NCBI RefSeq assembly: GCF_002831585.1
Contig: NZ_CP025113.1
Location: forward strand, 1,364,001 to 1,428,000
From: Bradyrhizobium sp. SK17
GTDB lineage: Bacteria > Pseudomonadota > Alphaproteobacteria > Rhizobiales > Xanthobacteraceae
Reading direction: 5' to 3'
Length of the DNA stretch: 64,000 bases
The notes under the pieces were generated by a model. That model was not told the origin of the DNA. It made no database searches and saw only the letters and a program-made list of their open reading frames with translations. Shown here piece after piece: positions 44,233 to 55,605 of the stretch. Every line of letters begins with the position of its first letter. Position 1 is the first letter of the stretch. A program made the translations under genes and the position numbers.

Positions 44233-45420
44233 ATGACTCGAGCGGCGCTGCGGCGATGGTTCTGGGTGCACAAATGGTCGAGCCTGGTGTGCACGCTGTT
44301 CCTGCTGGTGATCTGCGTGACCGGCCTGCCGTTGGTGCTGCGTGACGAACTGTCGGACTTGCTCGACAACGCCTTGCCCTATGCCAAGGTCGCCGACGAT
44401 ACGCCGAACGTCAGCCTCGACAAGCTCGCCTCCATCAGCCGGCAGATGTATCCCGGCGAGATCATCACCTCGATGTTCTCCGATGACGATGAGCCGAAGA
44501 TCGTCGTGTTCATGGCTCAGTCCTGGGACGCGGTCCGGGCAAATATCAAGGCCATGCACTGGATCAGGTTCGATGCGCATACCGGAGCCGTGCTCAAGCA
44601 GTCCAAGCCCTTCGATCAGGACGGGATGAGTTTTCTCACGCTGATGCTGCGGCTTCACAGGGACCTGTTCGCTGGCCTGTCCGGCGAACTCTTCATGGGG
44701 CTGATGGCGCTGCTGTTCGTCGCCGCGCTGGTGTCAGGGGGCGTGGTCTACAGCCCGTTCATGCGGCGGCTGGATTTCGGTACGGTGCGCACCGGGCGAT
44801 CGCGGCGTCTCAAATGGCTCGACCTGCACAATCTGCTCGGCGTCGTCACGTTGGCCTGGATGCTGGTGGTCGGTATCACCGGCGTGATCAACGAACTATC
44901 GACGCCGCTGTTCGGGCTTTGGCTGCGGACCGACGTCAAAGCCATGCTCGCCAAGATACAGGAACGCCCGATCGATGATGTCTCGGAGTTGAGTTCGCCG
45001 CAGGCGGCGCTCGATACCGTCAAGGCCGCGCTTCCCGGGAAGGTCGCCACCAGCATGGCATTCCCGGGTTCGCCGTTCGGCACGCCCTATCATTATGTGG
45101 TGTGGACCAAGGGCAAGGAGCCGCTGACGTCGCGGCTGTTCAGCCCCGCGCTGGTCAATGGGCGCACAGGCGAATTCGGCGGCGAGGTCGGGATGCCCTG
45201 GTATCTGCGGGCGCTCGAACTGTCGCGGCCGCTGCATTTCGGCGACTATGGCGGCATGCCGCTCAAGGTGATCTGGATCCTGCTCGATCTCGTGACCATC
45301 GTCGTGCTGGTCAGCGGATTGTATCTCTGGCTGTCGCGGCGTGGGTCGCCGATCGCGGAAGCCGAACAGGAACTGATGGCAAGTCGCGTGGCGCCGTTGC
45401 GGCCGGAAGCTGCGGAATGA
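44233..45420 (+). CDS. PepSY-associated membrane protein (iron uptake)
   Basis: 395-residue inner-membrane protein of the PepSY_TM (PF03929) group: four helices (about 15-37, 150-172, 195-218, 350-372) and periplasmic PepSY-like parts (VSLDKLASISRQMYPGEIITSMF; LDTVKAALPGKVATSMAF). WVHKWSSLVCTLFLLVICVTGLPLV is the classic first helix. Genes like this sit next to siderophore receptors and are thought to act in periplasmic iron reduction or release (PiuB/FoxB-like). Its stop overlaps the next start (ATGA). Confidence 0.9.
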   Translation: MTRAALRRWFWVHKWSSLVCTLFLLVICVTGLPLVLRDELSDLLDNALPYAKVADDTPNVSLDKLASISRQMYPGEIITSMFSDDDEPKIVVFMAQSWDAVRANIKAMHWIRFDAHTGAVLKQSKPFDQDGMSFLTLMLRLHRDLFAGLSGELFMGLMALLFVAALVSGGVVYSPFMRRLDFGTVRTGRSRRLKWLDLHNLLGVVTLAWMLVVGITGVINELSTPLFGLWLRTDVKAMLAKIQERPIDDVSELSSPQAALDTVKAALPGKVATSMAFPGSPFGTPYHYVVWTKGKEPLTSRLFSPALVNGRTGEFGGEVGMPWYLRALELSRPLHFGDYGGMPLKVIWILLDLVTIVVLVSGLYLWLSRRGSPIAEAEQELMASRVAPLRPEAAE

Positions 45421-45605
45421 GCTCGCAACGCCGCTCGTATCTCAAGATCTGGCGCTGGCCCACGATGCTGGGCGGCCTCACGATCGCGGGCTTGTTCGCG
45501 GCGCTGCTCGGCCAGCAGGGCATCTGGTTGCCGCTGTCCTGGGCGTCGCTGACGGTGCCGCTGGTCGTGATCCTGGCCTGCCTGCACCGGTTGCGCCACG
45601 GCTAG
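45417..45605 (+). CDS. 62-residue membrane protein
   Basis: Small protein with two hydrophobic stretches (MLGGLTIAGLFAALLGQQGIW and LPLSWASLTVPLVVILACL). It starts inside the stop of the PepSY gene (ATGA, 45417-45420), so it is translationally coupled and probably works with that membrane protein. No named family recognised. Rhizobial iron loci often carry such a third small gene. Confidence 0.8.
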   Translation: MSSQRRSYLKIWRWPTMLGGLTIAGLFAALLGQQGIWLPLSWASLTVPLVVILACLHRLRHG

Positions 45606-45648
45606 AGCGCTTTCGAGCGAAGTGGATCCCAGTTTGCGTGAAGCCGCG
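45604..45648. repeat. Repeat family F, copy 1
   Basis: TAGAGCGCTTTCGAGCGAAG, then TGGATCCCAGTTTGCGTGAAG. It parallels 55694-55737 (GGTTTTCAAGCGAAACGG, then AGCCCGGTTCGCGTTAAG). A dispersed element with a CGAGCGAAG core. Located directly at the 3' end of the 62-residue gene. Confidence 0.6.
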
Positions 45649-45690
45649 CATGTCGGCGCGGCTGTTGTTGCGTCAAACCTTCGGCCGACG

Positions 45691-46206
45691 TCAGCGGGTG
45701 ACGACGACCGTCGTGCCGACCGAGACGCGCGAATAGAGATCGGTGATGTCGGTGTTCAGCATGCGGATGCAGCCGTAGGAGACGAAACCGCCGACCGAGC
45801 CCGGCACGTTGGTGCCGTGGATGGCGTATTCGCCGCCGGCCAGCGTCATCGCCGCGACGCCCATCGGGTTATGCGGCGAGCCGCCGGCGATCACGTTCGG
45901 GATGCTGGGCTTGTCGCGCTTGACCTCGGCGGGGGGCGACCAGGCCGGGTTGCGATACTTGCCGTCGATGCGGGTGGTGCCGGCCCACTGCTTGCCGGAC
46001 TTGCCGACGCCGACCGGGTAACGCATCGCGTGGCCGGAATCGAGGATGAGATAGAGCCGCCGTTCGTTGGTCTTCACCACGATGGTGCCCGGCGTGTAAT
46101 TGTCGGCGTGAAGTCCCACGATTTCCGGCCGCGCTTCGGCCGTCTGCGACATCAACACGCTCGCTCCGAGGGTGGCAGCCAACGCCACCGCAATCTTCAT
46201 CGACAT
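45691..46206 (-). CDS. Periplasmic L,D-transpeptidase
   Basis: YkuD-fold enzyme that cross-links or anchors peptidoglycan peptides, 171 residues with signal peptide (ending TAEARPE). The catalytic motif is HGTNVPGSVGGFVSYGCIRM, with His and the Cys nucleophile intact. Two starts are near GGAGAGG: ATG 46206 and ATG 46200. Rhizobiales carry many of these and use L,D-cross-links heavily. Single gene between the iron locus and acs. Confidence 0.93.
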   Translation of the reverse strand: MSMKIAVALAATLGASVLMSQTAEARPEIVGLHADNYTPGTIVVKTNERRLYLILDSGHAMRYPVGVGKSGKQWAGTTRIDGKYRNPAWSPPAEVKRDKPSIPNVIAGGSPHNPMGVAAMTLAGGEYAIHGTNVPGSVGGFVSYGCIRMLNTDITDLYSRVSVGTTVVVTR

Positions 46207-46580
46207 CAACCTCTCCACTTCCCAACAGCTCCCGTGAGGGAGCCAAAAACGAAGATGCAGAGCCCTGAAAAAACCGGGCCCGCCGGTCTCACGCACGCAA
46301 TGTTAACCGCGTGTCTTAACCGGGCGGTTTCACGCCGGCCGCGAGACACGTCCTGATGGCGGGGAGAGAAGGAAAACTTGGGATCAAAGTAAATGACTTG
46401 AAAACAACACCCGGCCACAAACGCGCCGCAATGCCGCCGCGTCTCTGACAATCCCGTGAAACGCCTAATCCCATGGCGCTTCAGGGGCGGCCGACGCCGG
46501 ATTGCAGCAAGACAAGCGAAAGGCCGCGGCGATGATCGCGCGCGGCCCTTGCTTCATGTCTCGATATTACTGCTGCCGGA
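46207..46580. other. 374-base gap between L,D-transpeptidase and acs
   Basis: No gene supported. Its 3' part (46521-46549) contains a likely terminator for acs. AATGTTAACCGCGTGTCTTAA at 46301-46321 is A/T-rich and may belong to the L,D-transpeptidase promoter; nothing else is recognised. Confidence 0.5.
46521..46549 (-). terminator. Terminator after acs
   Basis: GGCCGCG (46522-46528) / CGCGGCC (46541-46547) with inner GCG/CGC pairing, followed on the minus strand by TTTCGCTTGTC. Moderate T-tract. It lies about 30 bases past the acs stop. Confidence 0.5.
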
Positions 46581-48521
<1,941 letters not shown>

Positions 48522-48734
48522 CGCTTTCCTCCACTCATTGCCGCTCGCAAACAACGCGGCGGCAAGCCTTTTAAGTTCAAGCCATCTTGATCATTGCCGC
48601 GATTATGCGTTGCCGCATTCCGGGCCGGCAAGGAAAAAGGACTGTCACTTTCGTCGCGCCGAAGCCGCCGGATGGTCCACCGGCGTCCGCTTGTGATAGG
48701 ACGGCTTACCGCAACGCATCGACGAGAGAAACCT

Positions 48735-49247
48735 ATGCGCCATCGCCTGCTCCGGGTCACTGGTCTCTTGGTCGTAGTGATGTCGCTTTCGGCGCCGCTC
48801 GCCACGGCGCAGACGGCGGCACCCGCGCCCTCTGCCGAGGCGCTCGCCGCGGCCAAGGAATTGGTGACCACCATGCATCTTGTCGACCAGTTCAAGGCGC
48901 TGATGCCGGCGATCCTGCAGAGCCTCAAGCCTGCGATCGTCCAGGGGCGCAGCGGGGTCGACCGCGATTTCGATTCCCTGACGCCGGTCATACTCGACAG
49001 CTTCCAGGCGCGGTACAGTGAATTGTCGGACGCCATGGCAGTCGTCTATGCCAACAACTTCACGGCTGACGATCTGCGCAACTTGATCACCTTCTACAAA
49101 AGCCCGCTCGGCCAGAAAATGCTCGAAAAGACACCGGCCTTGACCAAGCAGTCGCTCGTCGCGGGCCAGCGGTTTGGCGCATCAGTCGCCGCAGACCTGC
49201 GGCAGAAGATCATCGAGGAACTGCGCAAGAAGGGTCACGACCTCTGA
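48735..49247 (+). CDS. DUF2059 secreted protein
   Basis: 170-residue protein with signal peptide (ending ATAQTA) and a DUF2059 helical domain (PF09832): AVVYANNFTADDLRNLITFYKSPLGQKMLEKTPALTKQ is the hallmark. Periplasmic, function unknown. GAGAGA before ATG 48735 supports this start, 140 bases inside a longer open frame. Divergent from acs. Confidence 0.9.
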   Translation: MRHRLLRVTGLLVVVMSLSAPLATAQTAAPAPSAEALAAAKELVTTMHLVDQFKALMPAILQSLKPAIVQGRSGVDRDFDSLTPVILDSFQARYSELSDAMAVVYANNFTADDLRNLITFYKSPLGQKMLEKTPALTKQSLVAGQRFGASVAADLRQKIIEELRKKGHDL

Positions 49248-49526
49248 CGCGGTTGGCGTGGATTTGACTGCATCTGGATACTGGCTGCCCGGCTCATGAC
49301 GACTCGGCGCCCGTCACATTCGCGGCGGCCAGACAGCCGGAAATCAAGGTTAGTCGGCGAATGGCACCCATGAAAGGTAATTAGAAACCTCTCATAACTG
49401 ATTCGCGACTCGCAATGTCCGTCCCGACGCCCTAAATCGCCATTCCGAGGCCGGACGGCCTCACCGGAACCAAGCCCGAAGCAACGGCATTACCGGGAGA
49501 ACAGCGGAACAAGGCGTCTAACTGAG

Positions 49527-50702
49527 ATGATGGATCAGCAGAACATCGCGGCTGTGCGGCCCATGTCCGCCGATCCCGCTGTCGCCCTGGCGAAGGCGCT
49601 GGGCCAATGGCCCAAGCGGCCGCAGCCAAAGTTATCGCCGCGGGCGAAGCTCAAATTTGAAGCGCCTGTCGCCATCAAGACCTCGGTCGAGGATCTGGCG
49701 CGCGACCTGGGCCTTCGGCTCGGCGATCAGAACGAGCTGACCATCCGGCGCATCAAGCGCGGCAAGACCTATTCATTCGTTCGCGCCAATGGCTCGCGCG
49801 TCCGCGATGCCCGTACCATCCGCCGGCTGCACGCGATGGCGATGCCGCCGGCCTATCGCCAGGTCCGTTACTCCACCGATCCGAACACGCATCTCCAGGC
49901 GGTGGGGCTCGATGCGGCCGGCCGGTTGCAATACCGCTACCACGCCGACTGGGAAAAGGTCCGCGAGCAGCGCAAGGCACATCGCCTGGGCAAGCTGGTC
50001 GCCGCGCTGCCGAAGATCCGGCGCAAGGTCTCGGCGTTCCTGTCCGGCGACGAGCCGACCCGCGAGTTCGCGCTGTCGGCGGTGATCGAGCTGATCGCGC
50101 GCACCGCGATCCGGCCCGGCAATGAATCCTATGCGCGCCTCAACGGCACCCGCGGTGCCACCACGCTGCTGAAGTCCAACGTCACGCTGGAAGACGATTC
50201 GCTGGTGCTGACCTTCAAGGCCAAGGGCGGCAAGGCCGTGCGCAAGGAATGCGACGCGGCCAAGCTGGTGCGCGCGATCGGCATCCTGCGCGGCGTCCCG
50301 GGCAAGCGCATGTTCCAGTATTACGATCGCTCCGGCGTCGTGCGCGCCGCCTCAACGACGGCGGTCAACGCGTTCCTGCGCGAGCTCGCCGGCATCAAGA
50401 TTTCGCTGAAGGACTTCCGCACTCTGATGGCGTCGGCCGTCGTCGTGGAATCGCTGTCGCGGATCACCCCGGCCGCCAGCCAGCGCGGCCGCAAGCGCCA
50501 GGTGCTGGACGCGATCCGCGCCGCCGCCGACCAGCTCTCCAACACGCCGGCGATCTGCCGCAAGAGCTATGTCCACGACACCATCGTGACCGCGTTCGAA
50601 GACGGCATCCTCGAACGCTTCGCCGCAACGATGGGCGGCTACCGCACCCAGAGCAAGCGCGAGCAGCTACTGGCGCAGGTGGTGATGGCGGCGGGGGCTT
50701 AG
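49527..50702 (+). CDS. Type IB DNA topoisomerase
   Basis: Bacterial topoisomerase IB of 391 residues that relaxes supercoils by a 3'-phosphotyrosyl nick. Family blocks: RRLHAMAMPPAYRQVRYSTDPNTHLQAVGLDAAGRLQYRYHADW, IRPGNESYARLNGTRGATTLLKSNV, KRMFQYYD. The active-site tyrosine is in NTPAICRKSYVHD (Ser in place of the usual Cys before Tyr). Absent from E. coli but frequent in Rhizobiales and other soil bacteria. GGGAGAACAGCGG lies 25 bases upstream; the site for ATG 49527 is poor. Confidence 0.93.
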   Translation: MMDQQNIAAVRPMSADPAVALAKALGQWPKRPQPKLSPRAKLKFEAPVAIKTSVEDLARDLGLRLGDQNELTIRRIKRGKTYSFVRANGSRVRDARTIRRLHAMAMPPAYRQVRYSTDPNTHLQAVGLDAAGRLQYRYHADWEKVREQRKAHRLGKLVAALPKIRRKVSAFLSGDEPTREFALSAVIELIARTAIRPGNESYARLNGTRGATTLLKSNVTLEDDSLVLTFKAKGGKAVRKECDAAKLVRAIGILRGVPGKRMFQYYDRSGVVRAASTTAVNAFLRELAGIKISLKDFRTLMASAVVVESLSRITPAASQRGRKRQVLDAIRAAADQLSNTPAICRKSYVHDTIVTAFEDGILERFAATMGGYRTQSKREQLLAQVVMAAGA

Positions 50703-50724
50703 GCTTAGTCGCCGCATCCTCCAT

Positions 50725-50867
50725 CGTCGTCCCGGCCTGGTGCGCAATTGCGCACGGGAGCCGGGACCCATAACCCCAAATCTTGATTGCTGAAACGAGC
50801 TGTGGCCACGGCGCGGCCCAACAATGCGCGCCTGTGGTTATGGGTCCCGGCCTTCGCCGGGACGACG
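50725..50867. repeat. Repeat family C, long copy
   Basis: CGTCGTCCCGGCCTGGTGCG ... TTCGCCGGGACGACG, with ACCCATAACC / GGTTATGGGT inner arms. Shares the GTGCGCAATTGCGC and GGGACGAC blocks with 23957-24002. Located between the topoisomerase and EVE genes; part may lie close to the EVE 3' end. Confidence 0.8.
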
Positions 50868-50886
50868 GCAGAGTTGGCGGTGGAAT

Positions 50887-51300
50887 TTAAAGCCCACCCA
50901 TCTTGCAGACGTATTTCCATTCTTCCGCCGTCACCGGCTGCACCGAGAGCCGCGAGTATTTCACCAGCGCCATGTCGGCGAGCTTCTTGTCGGCCTTGAT
51001 CGCGGCCATCGTCACCGCCGTCTTCAGCGGCTTGTCGGCCTTGATGTCGACGCAGACGAACTTGCCGGTTTTGTCGGTCGGATCCGGATAGGCTTCCTTG
51101 ATGATCTCGGCGATGCCGACGATCTCCTTGCCCTCGTTCGAATGATAGAAGAACGCCTTGTCGCCCTTCTTCATGTTGACGAGGTTCTGCCGCGCCGTGA
51201 AGTTGCGCACGCCGGTCCAGGCCTCGCCTTTCGCGCCCTTGGCGACCTGCTGGTCCCACGACCAGACCGACGGTTCGGATTTCACCAGCCAGTAATTCAT
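50887..51300 (-). CDS. EVE-domain protein
   Basis: 137-residue EVE (PUA-like) protein: MNYWLVKSEPSVWSWDQQVAKG, then GVRNFTARQNLVNMKKGDKAFFYHSNEGKEIVGIAEI, and a conserved CVDIKADKPL. EVE proteins read modified bases in RNA or DNA in YTH relatives; the bacterial role is unproven. ATG 51300 follows no strong Shine-Dalgarno. Convergent with the topoisomerase gene across a repeat. Confidence 0.92.
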   Translation of the reverse strand: MNYWLVKSEPSVWSWDQQVAKGAKGEAWTGVRNFTARQNLVNMKKGDKAFFYHSNEGKEIVGIAEIIKEAYPDPTDKTGKFVCVDIKADKPLKTAVTMAAIKADKKLADMALVKYSRLSVQPVTAEEWKYVCKMGGL

Positions 51301-51389
51301 CGCAACTCACCCCGTTCTCGAACGTCGATTGTGCGGCAATCTACAGGCACGCGAATGCCCGCGACAAGCGCAGGTATCCGGCGTCATGT

Positions 51390-52517
51390 TCATTGCTTCA
51401 GGTAATGATCGAAGAAGTTGGCGATGTCGGTGAACGCCTCCCTGGTCTCGGGCGCATCGATGTTCATCTGGTACTGCGCGTGGGATTGCCCCTCATAGAC
51501 ATTGAGATCGGCGATCACACCGGCGCGGCGCAGCTTGCGATGCGTGCGCACCGTGTTGCTGAGGAACAGGTCGCGGGTGCCCGATGTCAGGATGGTCGGC
51601 GGAAAGCCCTTGAAGTCGCCGTAGATCGGGGAGATGTAGGGATTCTTCAGGCTGGTGCCGTTGGCGTAGAGCTTTGCGGCGCGGCCGAGCCAGCCGTCCC
51701 AGGTCACCAGCACATTGTCGACCCATTCGTTGCTGGCGTAGCTGTCGCCGATCTTGTCGATGTCGGACCATGGCGTGCCCGGCGCGATGGCGGCGGGCAG
51801 CGGCAGCTTCTCATCCTTGGCCCGCAACACCATCGCAAGCGTCATGGCGCCGCCCGTCGAGGTGCCGAAGATCGCCAGCCGATGGCGTTCATGCGATTTC
51901 AGGACCTGCTTGTAGACCGCCATCGCGTCGTCCAGCGCGGCGGGATAGGGGAAGTCCGGCGGCATCCGGTAGTCGACCGAGATCACCTTGAAGCCGCCGA
52001 GGCCGGCCATCATGATGGCTTCCGGGAGCGCCGCCTCGCCGGGGCCGAACACGTAACCGCCGCCATGGACGTGGATCAGCAGGCGCCGCCGGTTCTCCAG
52101 CGCGATCTTGTTCGGCGTCACGATGTAGCAATGCACGCCGGCAATCCTGGTTTCCTCGACCTTGACGCCGAGCTTCGCCTTCAGCGTTGGAATGCCGTCG
52201 ATCAGGAGCTTGGCACGGCGATCGATCAGCTCCTTCCACTCCGCCGGCGTTTTCGGATCGGCGTTGAAGTGCGGCGGATAGGGCGCGCCGATCATCGCCT
52301 GCATCTCGGGCGAGACGTCGGCGGAGGGATTGCCGATCGATTTGGGCGGCGCGACACGCTTGCCGTTGTCGGCGTTCGCGGCGGCCTCGCTCTTGGCGAG
52401 TTCGTCGTATGAGGCTGCGGTTTGAGCGCGAGCGGCGCTGGCGGAGAGGGCGAGGGCGAAGGCCAGGCTGATCGAAACAAGGCTGATCGAAACGACGGCG
52501 CGATGCGGTTGACGCAT
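51390..52517 (-). CDS. HSL-type exported esterase
   Basis: 375-residue alpha/beta hydrolase of the hormone-sensitive lipase family, with signal peptide (ending AARAQT). Oxyanion loop HVHGGGYVFGPGEA, nucleophile GTSTGGAMTLAM, acid SGTRDLFLS and histidine GQSHAQYQ. Hydrolyses short acyl esters; real substrate unknown. It follows the gpsA start region with about 110 bases between and has no partner gene. Confidence 0.9.
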   Translation of the reverse strand: MRQPHRAVVSISLVSISLAFALALSASAARAQTAASYDELAKSEAAANADNGKRVAPPKSIGNPSADVSPEMQAMIGAPYPPHFNADPKTPAEWKELIDRRAKLLIDGIPTLKAKLGVKVEETRIAGVHCYIVTPNKIALENRRRLLIHVHGGGYVFGPGEAALPEAIMMAGLGGFKVISVDYRMPPDFPYPAALDDAMAVYKQVLKSHERHRLAIFGTSTGGAMTLAMVLRAKDEKLPLPAAIAPGTPWSDIDKIGDSYASNEWVDNVLVTWDGWLGRAAKLYANGTSLKNPYISPIYGDFKGFPPTILTSGTRDLFLSNTVRTHRKLRRAGVIADLNVYEGQSHAQYQMNIDAPETREAFTDIANFFDHYLKQ

Positions 52518-52631
52518 GGTCTTTTCCTTGGGATCCGTTGCGCGATGGTCAGACCGGGATCCGACGGCTCAAAGCCACGCTAATACGGCGGGTTCAGGCC
52601 GTGAAGGGCAGCCTGCAACACATGCTCACGA

Positions 52632-53612
52632 TCATCCTTCCGATTTGAACGGCCGCGTCAGCAAGCCTTCGATCGCGGCATCGATGGTCAGCCGGTTGGC
52701 GAGGATGGCCGCGACCGCGTTCGACACCGGCATGTCGACCTTCTGCGCGGCGGCGAGTTCACATAGCACCGGCGCAGTGAACGCACCCTCGGCGAGCTTG
52801 CCGACCGGCGCCGCCTCGCCGCGCCCGAGCGCGAGGCCGAGCGCGAAGTTGCGCGATTGCGCGGTCGAGCAGCTGAGCAGCAGATCGCCCAATCCCGACA
52901 GGCCGGCCAGGGTCTCGGTGCGTGCGCCGCAGGCGCGGCCCAACCGGGCGAGCTCGCTGAAGCCGCGCGTGGTCAGCGCGGCGAGCGCGGAGGCGCCGAG
53001 ATTCTTGCCGACCACGATGCCGGCGGCGATCGCCAGCACGTTCTTGGCCGCGCCGCCGATCTCGACGCCGCGCACGTCTGTGGTGTGATAGGGCCGAAAC
53101 GTTGCCGAGCCGAGTGATTGCACCAGCACGCGCGCCAGTGCCTCGTCCTTGGTGGCCAGCGTCACGGCGGTCGGCAAGCCGCGCGCGACGTCGTCGGCAA
53201 AGCTTGGTCCCGACAGGATCGCGGGCACGGCGCGTGGCGCGGCCTCGGCGATCACCTCGGTCATGAATTTGTGCGTGCCGTGCTCGATGCCCTTGGCGCA
53301 GGCGATCACCGGCGTGTCAGGCTTGAGATGCGGCGCAAGATGCCCGACCGCCGCGCGCAGATGCTGCGCCGGGGTGACCGCGAGGATGATGTCGGCGCGC
53401 GCGGCTGCGGCGATATCCGACGTCACGGCAATGTCGGGATGAAGCTGGACGCCGGCGAGCCGCGGATTGACCCGGGTCGCCTGGATTTGCGCGGCATGCT
53501 CGGCATTGCGCGCATACAGCGTCACCTTGCGCCCGGCGCGCGCCGCGACGTCGGCCAAGGCCGTGCCCCAGGCGCCGGCCCCGATCACGCTGACTGATGC
53601 ATGCGCGGGCAT
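52632..53612 (-). CDS. gpsA: Glycerol-3-phosphate dehydrogenase
   Basis: NAD(P)-dependent enzyme making sn-glycerol-3-phosphate for phospholipids, 326 residues. N-terminal [37 protein letters not shown] and the Lys motif [23 protein letters not shown] are all intact. ATG 53612 lies 13 bases after the tsaD stop on the same strand, so gpsA is the second gene of a tsaD-gpsA operon, as in many alphaproteobacteria. Confidence 0.96.
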   Translation of the reverse strand: MPAHASVSVIGAGAWGTALADVAARAGRKVTLYARNAEHAAQIQATRVNPRLAGVQLHPDIAVTSDIAAAARADIILAVTPAQHLRAAVGHLAPHLKPDTPVIACAKGIEHGTHKFMTEVIAEAAPRAVPAILSGPSFADDVARGLPTAVTLATKDEALARVLVQSLGSATFRPYHTTDVRGVEIGGAAKNVLAIAAGIVVGKNLGASALAALTTRGFSELARLGRACGARTETLAGLSGLGDLLLSCSTAQSRNFALGLALGRGEAAPVGKLAEGAFTAPVLCELAAAQKVDMPVSNAVAAILANRLTIDAAIEGLLTRPFKSEG

Positions 53613-53625
53613 CGTATCCCTCGGT

Positions 53626-54699
53626 TCAATATCCGGCGCGGCTGTTGGCGTGGCCGGCTGGCGCCTTGGCATTGGCGTCGAGCAACCAGCGTGCGCGTGG
53701 CGGCGCTTCCATCGTGTCGGTGAGGCCGAGCGCCATCCGTTCGGCGCCGGCCCAGGCGATCATCGCGCCATTGTCGGTGCAGAGCGCCGGCGGCGGGATG
53801 ATCAGCGTGGTCTGGGCCTTCGCCGCGACGTCCTGCAACGCGCTGCGGATGGCGTGGTTGGCGGCCACGCCGCCGGCCGCGACCAGTGCGCGCGGCGTGC
53901 CGAACCGCTCCTGAAACAGCCTGAGGCCGACGCTGAGGCGATCCGCGGTTGCGTCCAGCACCGCGGCCTGGAAGCTGGCGCAGAGGTCGCTGATGTCCTG
54001 CGGCTCCAATGGCTCCAGCCGGCTCGCCTCATTACGCACCGCGGTCTTCAATCCCGACAGCGAGAAATTCGCATCGGGCCGGCCGAGCATCGGGCGCGGA
54101 AAGGCAAACCGCGTCGGGTCGCCGCCGGCGGCCGCGCGCTCGACCTGCGGTCCGCCTGGATAGGGCAGCGACAGCATCTTCGCCACCTTGTCGAACGCCT
54201 CGCCCATCGCGTCGTCGACCGTGGTGCCGAGCCGGACATATTCGCCGACGCCGACCACGGCGACGATCTGGGTGTGGCCGCCTGAGGCCAGGAACAGGCA
54301 ATAGGGAAACGCCAGCGCGCAGGTCAGCCGCGGCGTCAGCGCGTGCGCCTCGAGATGGTTCACGGCGATCAACGGCGTGGCATGCACCATCGCGACCGCC
54401 TTCGCGGTGGTGAGACCGACAATGACGCCGCCGATCAGGCCGGGTCCGGCGGCGGCCGCGACCGCCGACAATTGTCCATAGCCGACGCCGGCTTCCGTCA
54501 TCGCCGAAGCGACGATGCCATCGAGCAGGTCGACATGGGCGCGCGCCGCGATCTCCGGCACCACGCCGCCGAAGCGGGCATGTTCTTCGGTCTGCGAGCG
54601 CACGATGTTGGAGAGGATCTTGCCCTGCCCGTCAGCCTGGCGCTCGACCACGGCGGCTGCGGTTTCATCGCAGGTGGTCTCGATTCCCAACACCAGCAT
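53626..54699 (-). CDS. tsaD: tRNA N6-threonylcarbamoyladenosine synthase TsaD
   Basis: TsaD/Gcp/Kae1 subunit that transfers the threonylcarbamoyl group to A37 of ANN-decoding tRNAs, 357 residues. ASKHA fold with [15 protein letters not shown] at the start, metal-binding HLEAH ([11 protein letters not shown]) and the ASGGHTQIV loop. ATG 54699 is the family's usual start ([12 protein letters not shown]). A far longer frame upstream on the same strand has no homology. First gene of tsaD-gpsA; divergent from hemD. Confidence 0.96.
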   Translation of the reverse strand: MLVLGIETTCDETAAAVVERQADGQGKILSNIVRSQTEEHARFGGVVPEIAARAHVDLLDGIVASAMTEAGVGYGQLSAVAAAAGPGLIGGVIVGLTTAKAVAMVHATPLIAVNHLEAHALTPRLTCALAFPYCLFLASGGHTQIVAVVGVGEYVRLGTTVDDAMGEAFDKVAKMLSLPYPGGPQVERAAAGGDPTRFAFPRPMLGRPDANFSLSGLKTAVRNEASRLEPLEPQDISDLCASFQAAVLDATADRLSVGLRLFQERFGTPRALVAAGGVAANHAIRSALQDVAAKAQTTLIIPPPALCTDNGAMIAWAGAERMALGLTDTMEAPPRARWLLDANAKAPAGHANSRAGY

Positions 54700-54737
54700 C
54701 GGCGGTTCGTGTCCCAATTTCGGCCCTTGTGCTACCA

Positions 54738-54780
54738 GCATGATCCAGACGGGCCGGAACCGGTTTCCGGCAAGATCATG
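54738..54780. repeat. Repeat family G, copy 2
   Basis: GCATGATCCAGACGGGCCGG then AACCGGTTTCCGGCAAGATC then ATG. It parallels 19269-19314. It fills part of the 175-base gap between tsaD and hemD. Confidence 0.65.
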
Positions 54781-54873
54781 TTCATCCAGATGTTCCCTCC
54801 GGGGTAGCATTGCGAGGTCTTGAAGTGCAATCGGTCGGCAAGCTCCAATTCGCAAGGCGGGAGGCCTGACCCC

Positions 54874-55605
54874 GTGACCATCCTTGTCACACGACCGCAT
54901 CCGGACAATGACACCACGCTCGCGACGCTGCGGGACCGGGGCTTCGAGGCCCTGTCGGCACCGCTGCTGCGTTTCGAGCCGCTGCCGTTCCATGACGATG
55001 CCGATGCGGATTATGACGGCGTCATCCTGACCAGCGCCAATGCGCTGCGGTCGCTTGATCTCACCGCCAGCCGGCTGTTGCCGCTGCCGCTGTTTGCGGT
55101 CGGGGCGCATACCGCCGATGCGGCGCGCGCCGCCGGCTTCGACCGCGTGATCGTGGCCAAGGGCGACGCGGTGAGCTTGCGCGATCTCGTGCTGGCGCAG
55201 GTCAAGGCCGGTAAACTGACGGCGTCGGCGACGTTGCTGTATCTCGCCGGCGCCGACCTCTCGCGCGATCTCGCTGGCGAGCTCGGAACGCGCGGGCTCA
55301 CCGTCGTCACCCACACCACTTACCGGATGGCGCCGGTGGCCGCCCTGCCAAGGCAGGCCAGCGAGGCCTTCATGGCGAACCGGATCAGCGCGGTGCTGCA
55401 TTATTCCCGCCGCAGCGCGCAAGCGTTCCTGGAGACGATCCGGGCCGACGGGATCGAGATTTCGGCGCTCGCCGTGCCGCAATGCTGCATTTCGGCGGCC
55501 GTCGCCGCGGTGCTGCATGACGCCGGTGCCACCAACGTCGTGGTCGCGGCGCGGCCGGACGAAGCCGCCCTGCTGGAGGCGCTTGGCCGCGCCTTGCGGC
55601 CGTGA
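54874..55605 (+). CDS. hemD: Uroporphyrinogen-III synthase
   Basis: Cyclises hydroxymethylbilane to uroporphyrinogen III in haem and corrin synthesis, 243 residues. The family is weakly conserved; [39 protein letters not shown], the second-domain [16 protein letters not shown] and the C-terminal [16 protein letters not shown] identify it. GTG 54874 has GGGAGG upstream; an ATG further out would add 18 unsupported residues. Followed by Mic60-like and HemY-like genes; hemC, its usual upstream partner, is missing here. Confidence 0.92.
   Translation: MTILVTRPHPDNDTTLATLRDRGFEALSAPLLRFEPLPFHDDADADYDGVILTSANALRSLDLTASRLLPLPLFAVGAHTADAARAAGFDRVIVAKGDAVSLRDLVLAQVKAGKLTASATLLYLAGADLSRDLAGELGTRGLTVVTHTTYRMAPVAALPRQASEAFMANRISAVLHYSRRSAQAFLETIRADGIEISALAVPQCCISAAVAAVLHDAGATNVVVAARPDEAALLEALGRALRP

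Noticed and set aside
41871..44369. 832-residue open frame antisense to the siderophore receptor
   Set aside because: High-GC third-position shadow: Arg/Val/Asp-rich, no family blocks, and the sense strand has a convincing TonB receptor.
54700..55518. Long N-terminal extension of tsaD
   Set aside because: Adds 273 residues without homology, overlapping hemD on the other strand; [12 protein letters not shown] is the family start.
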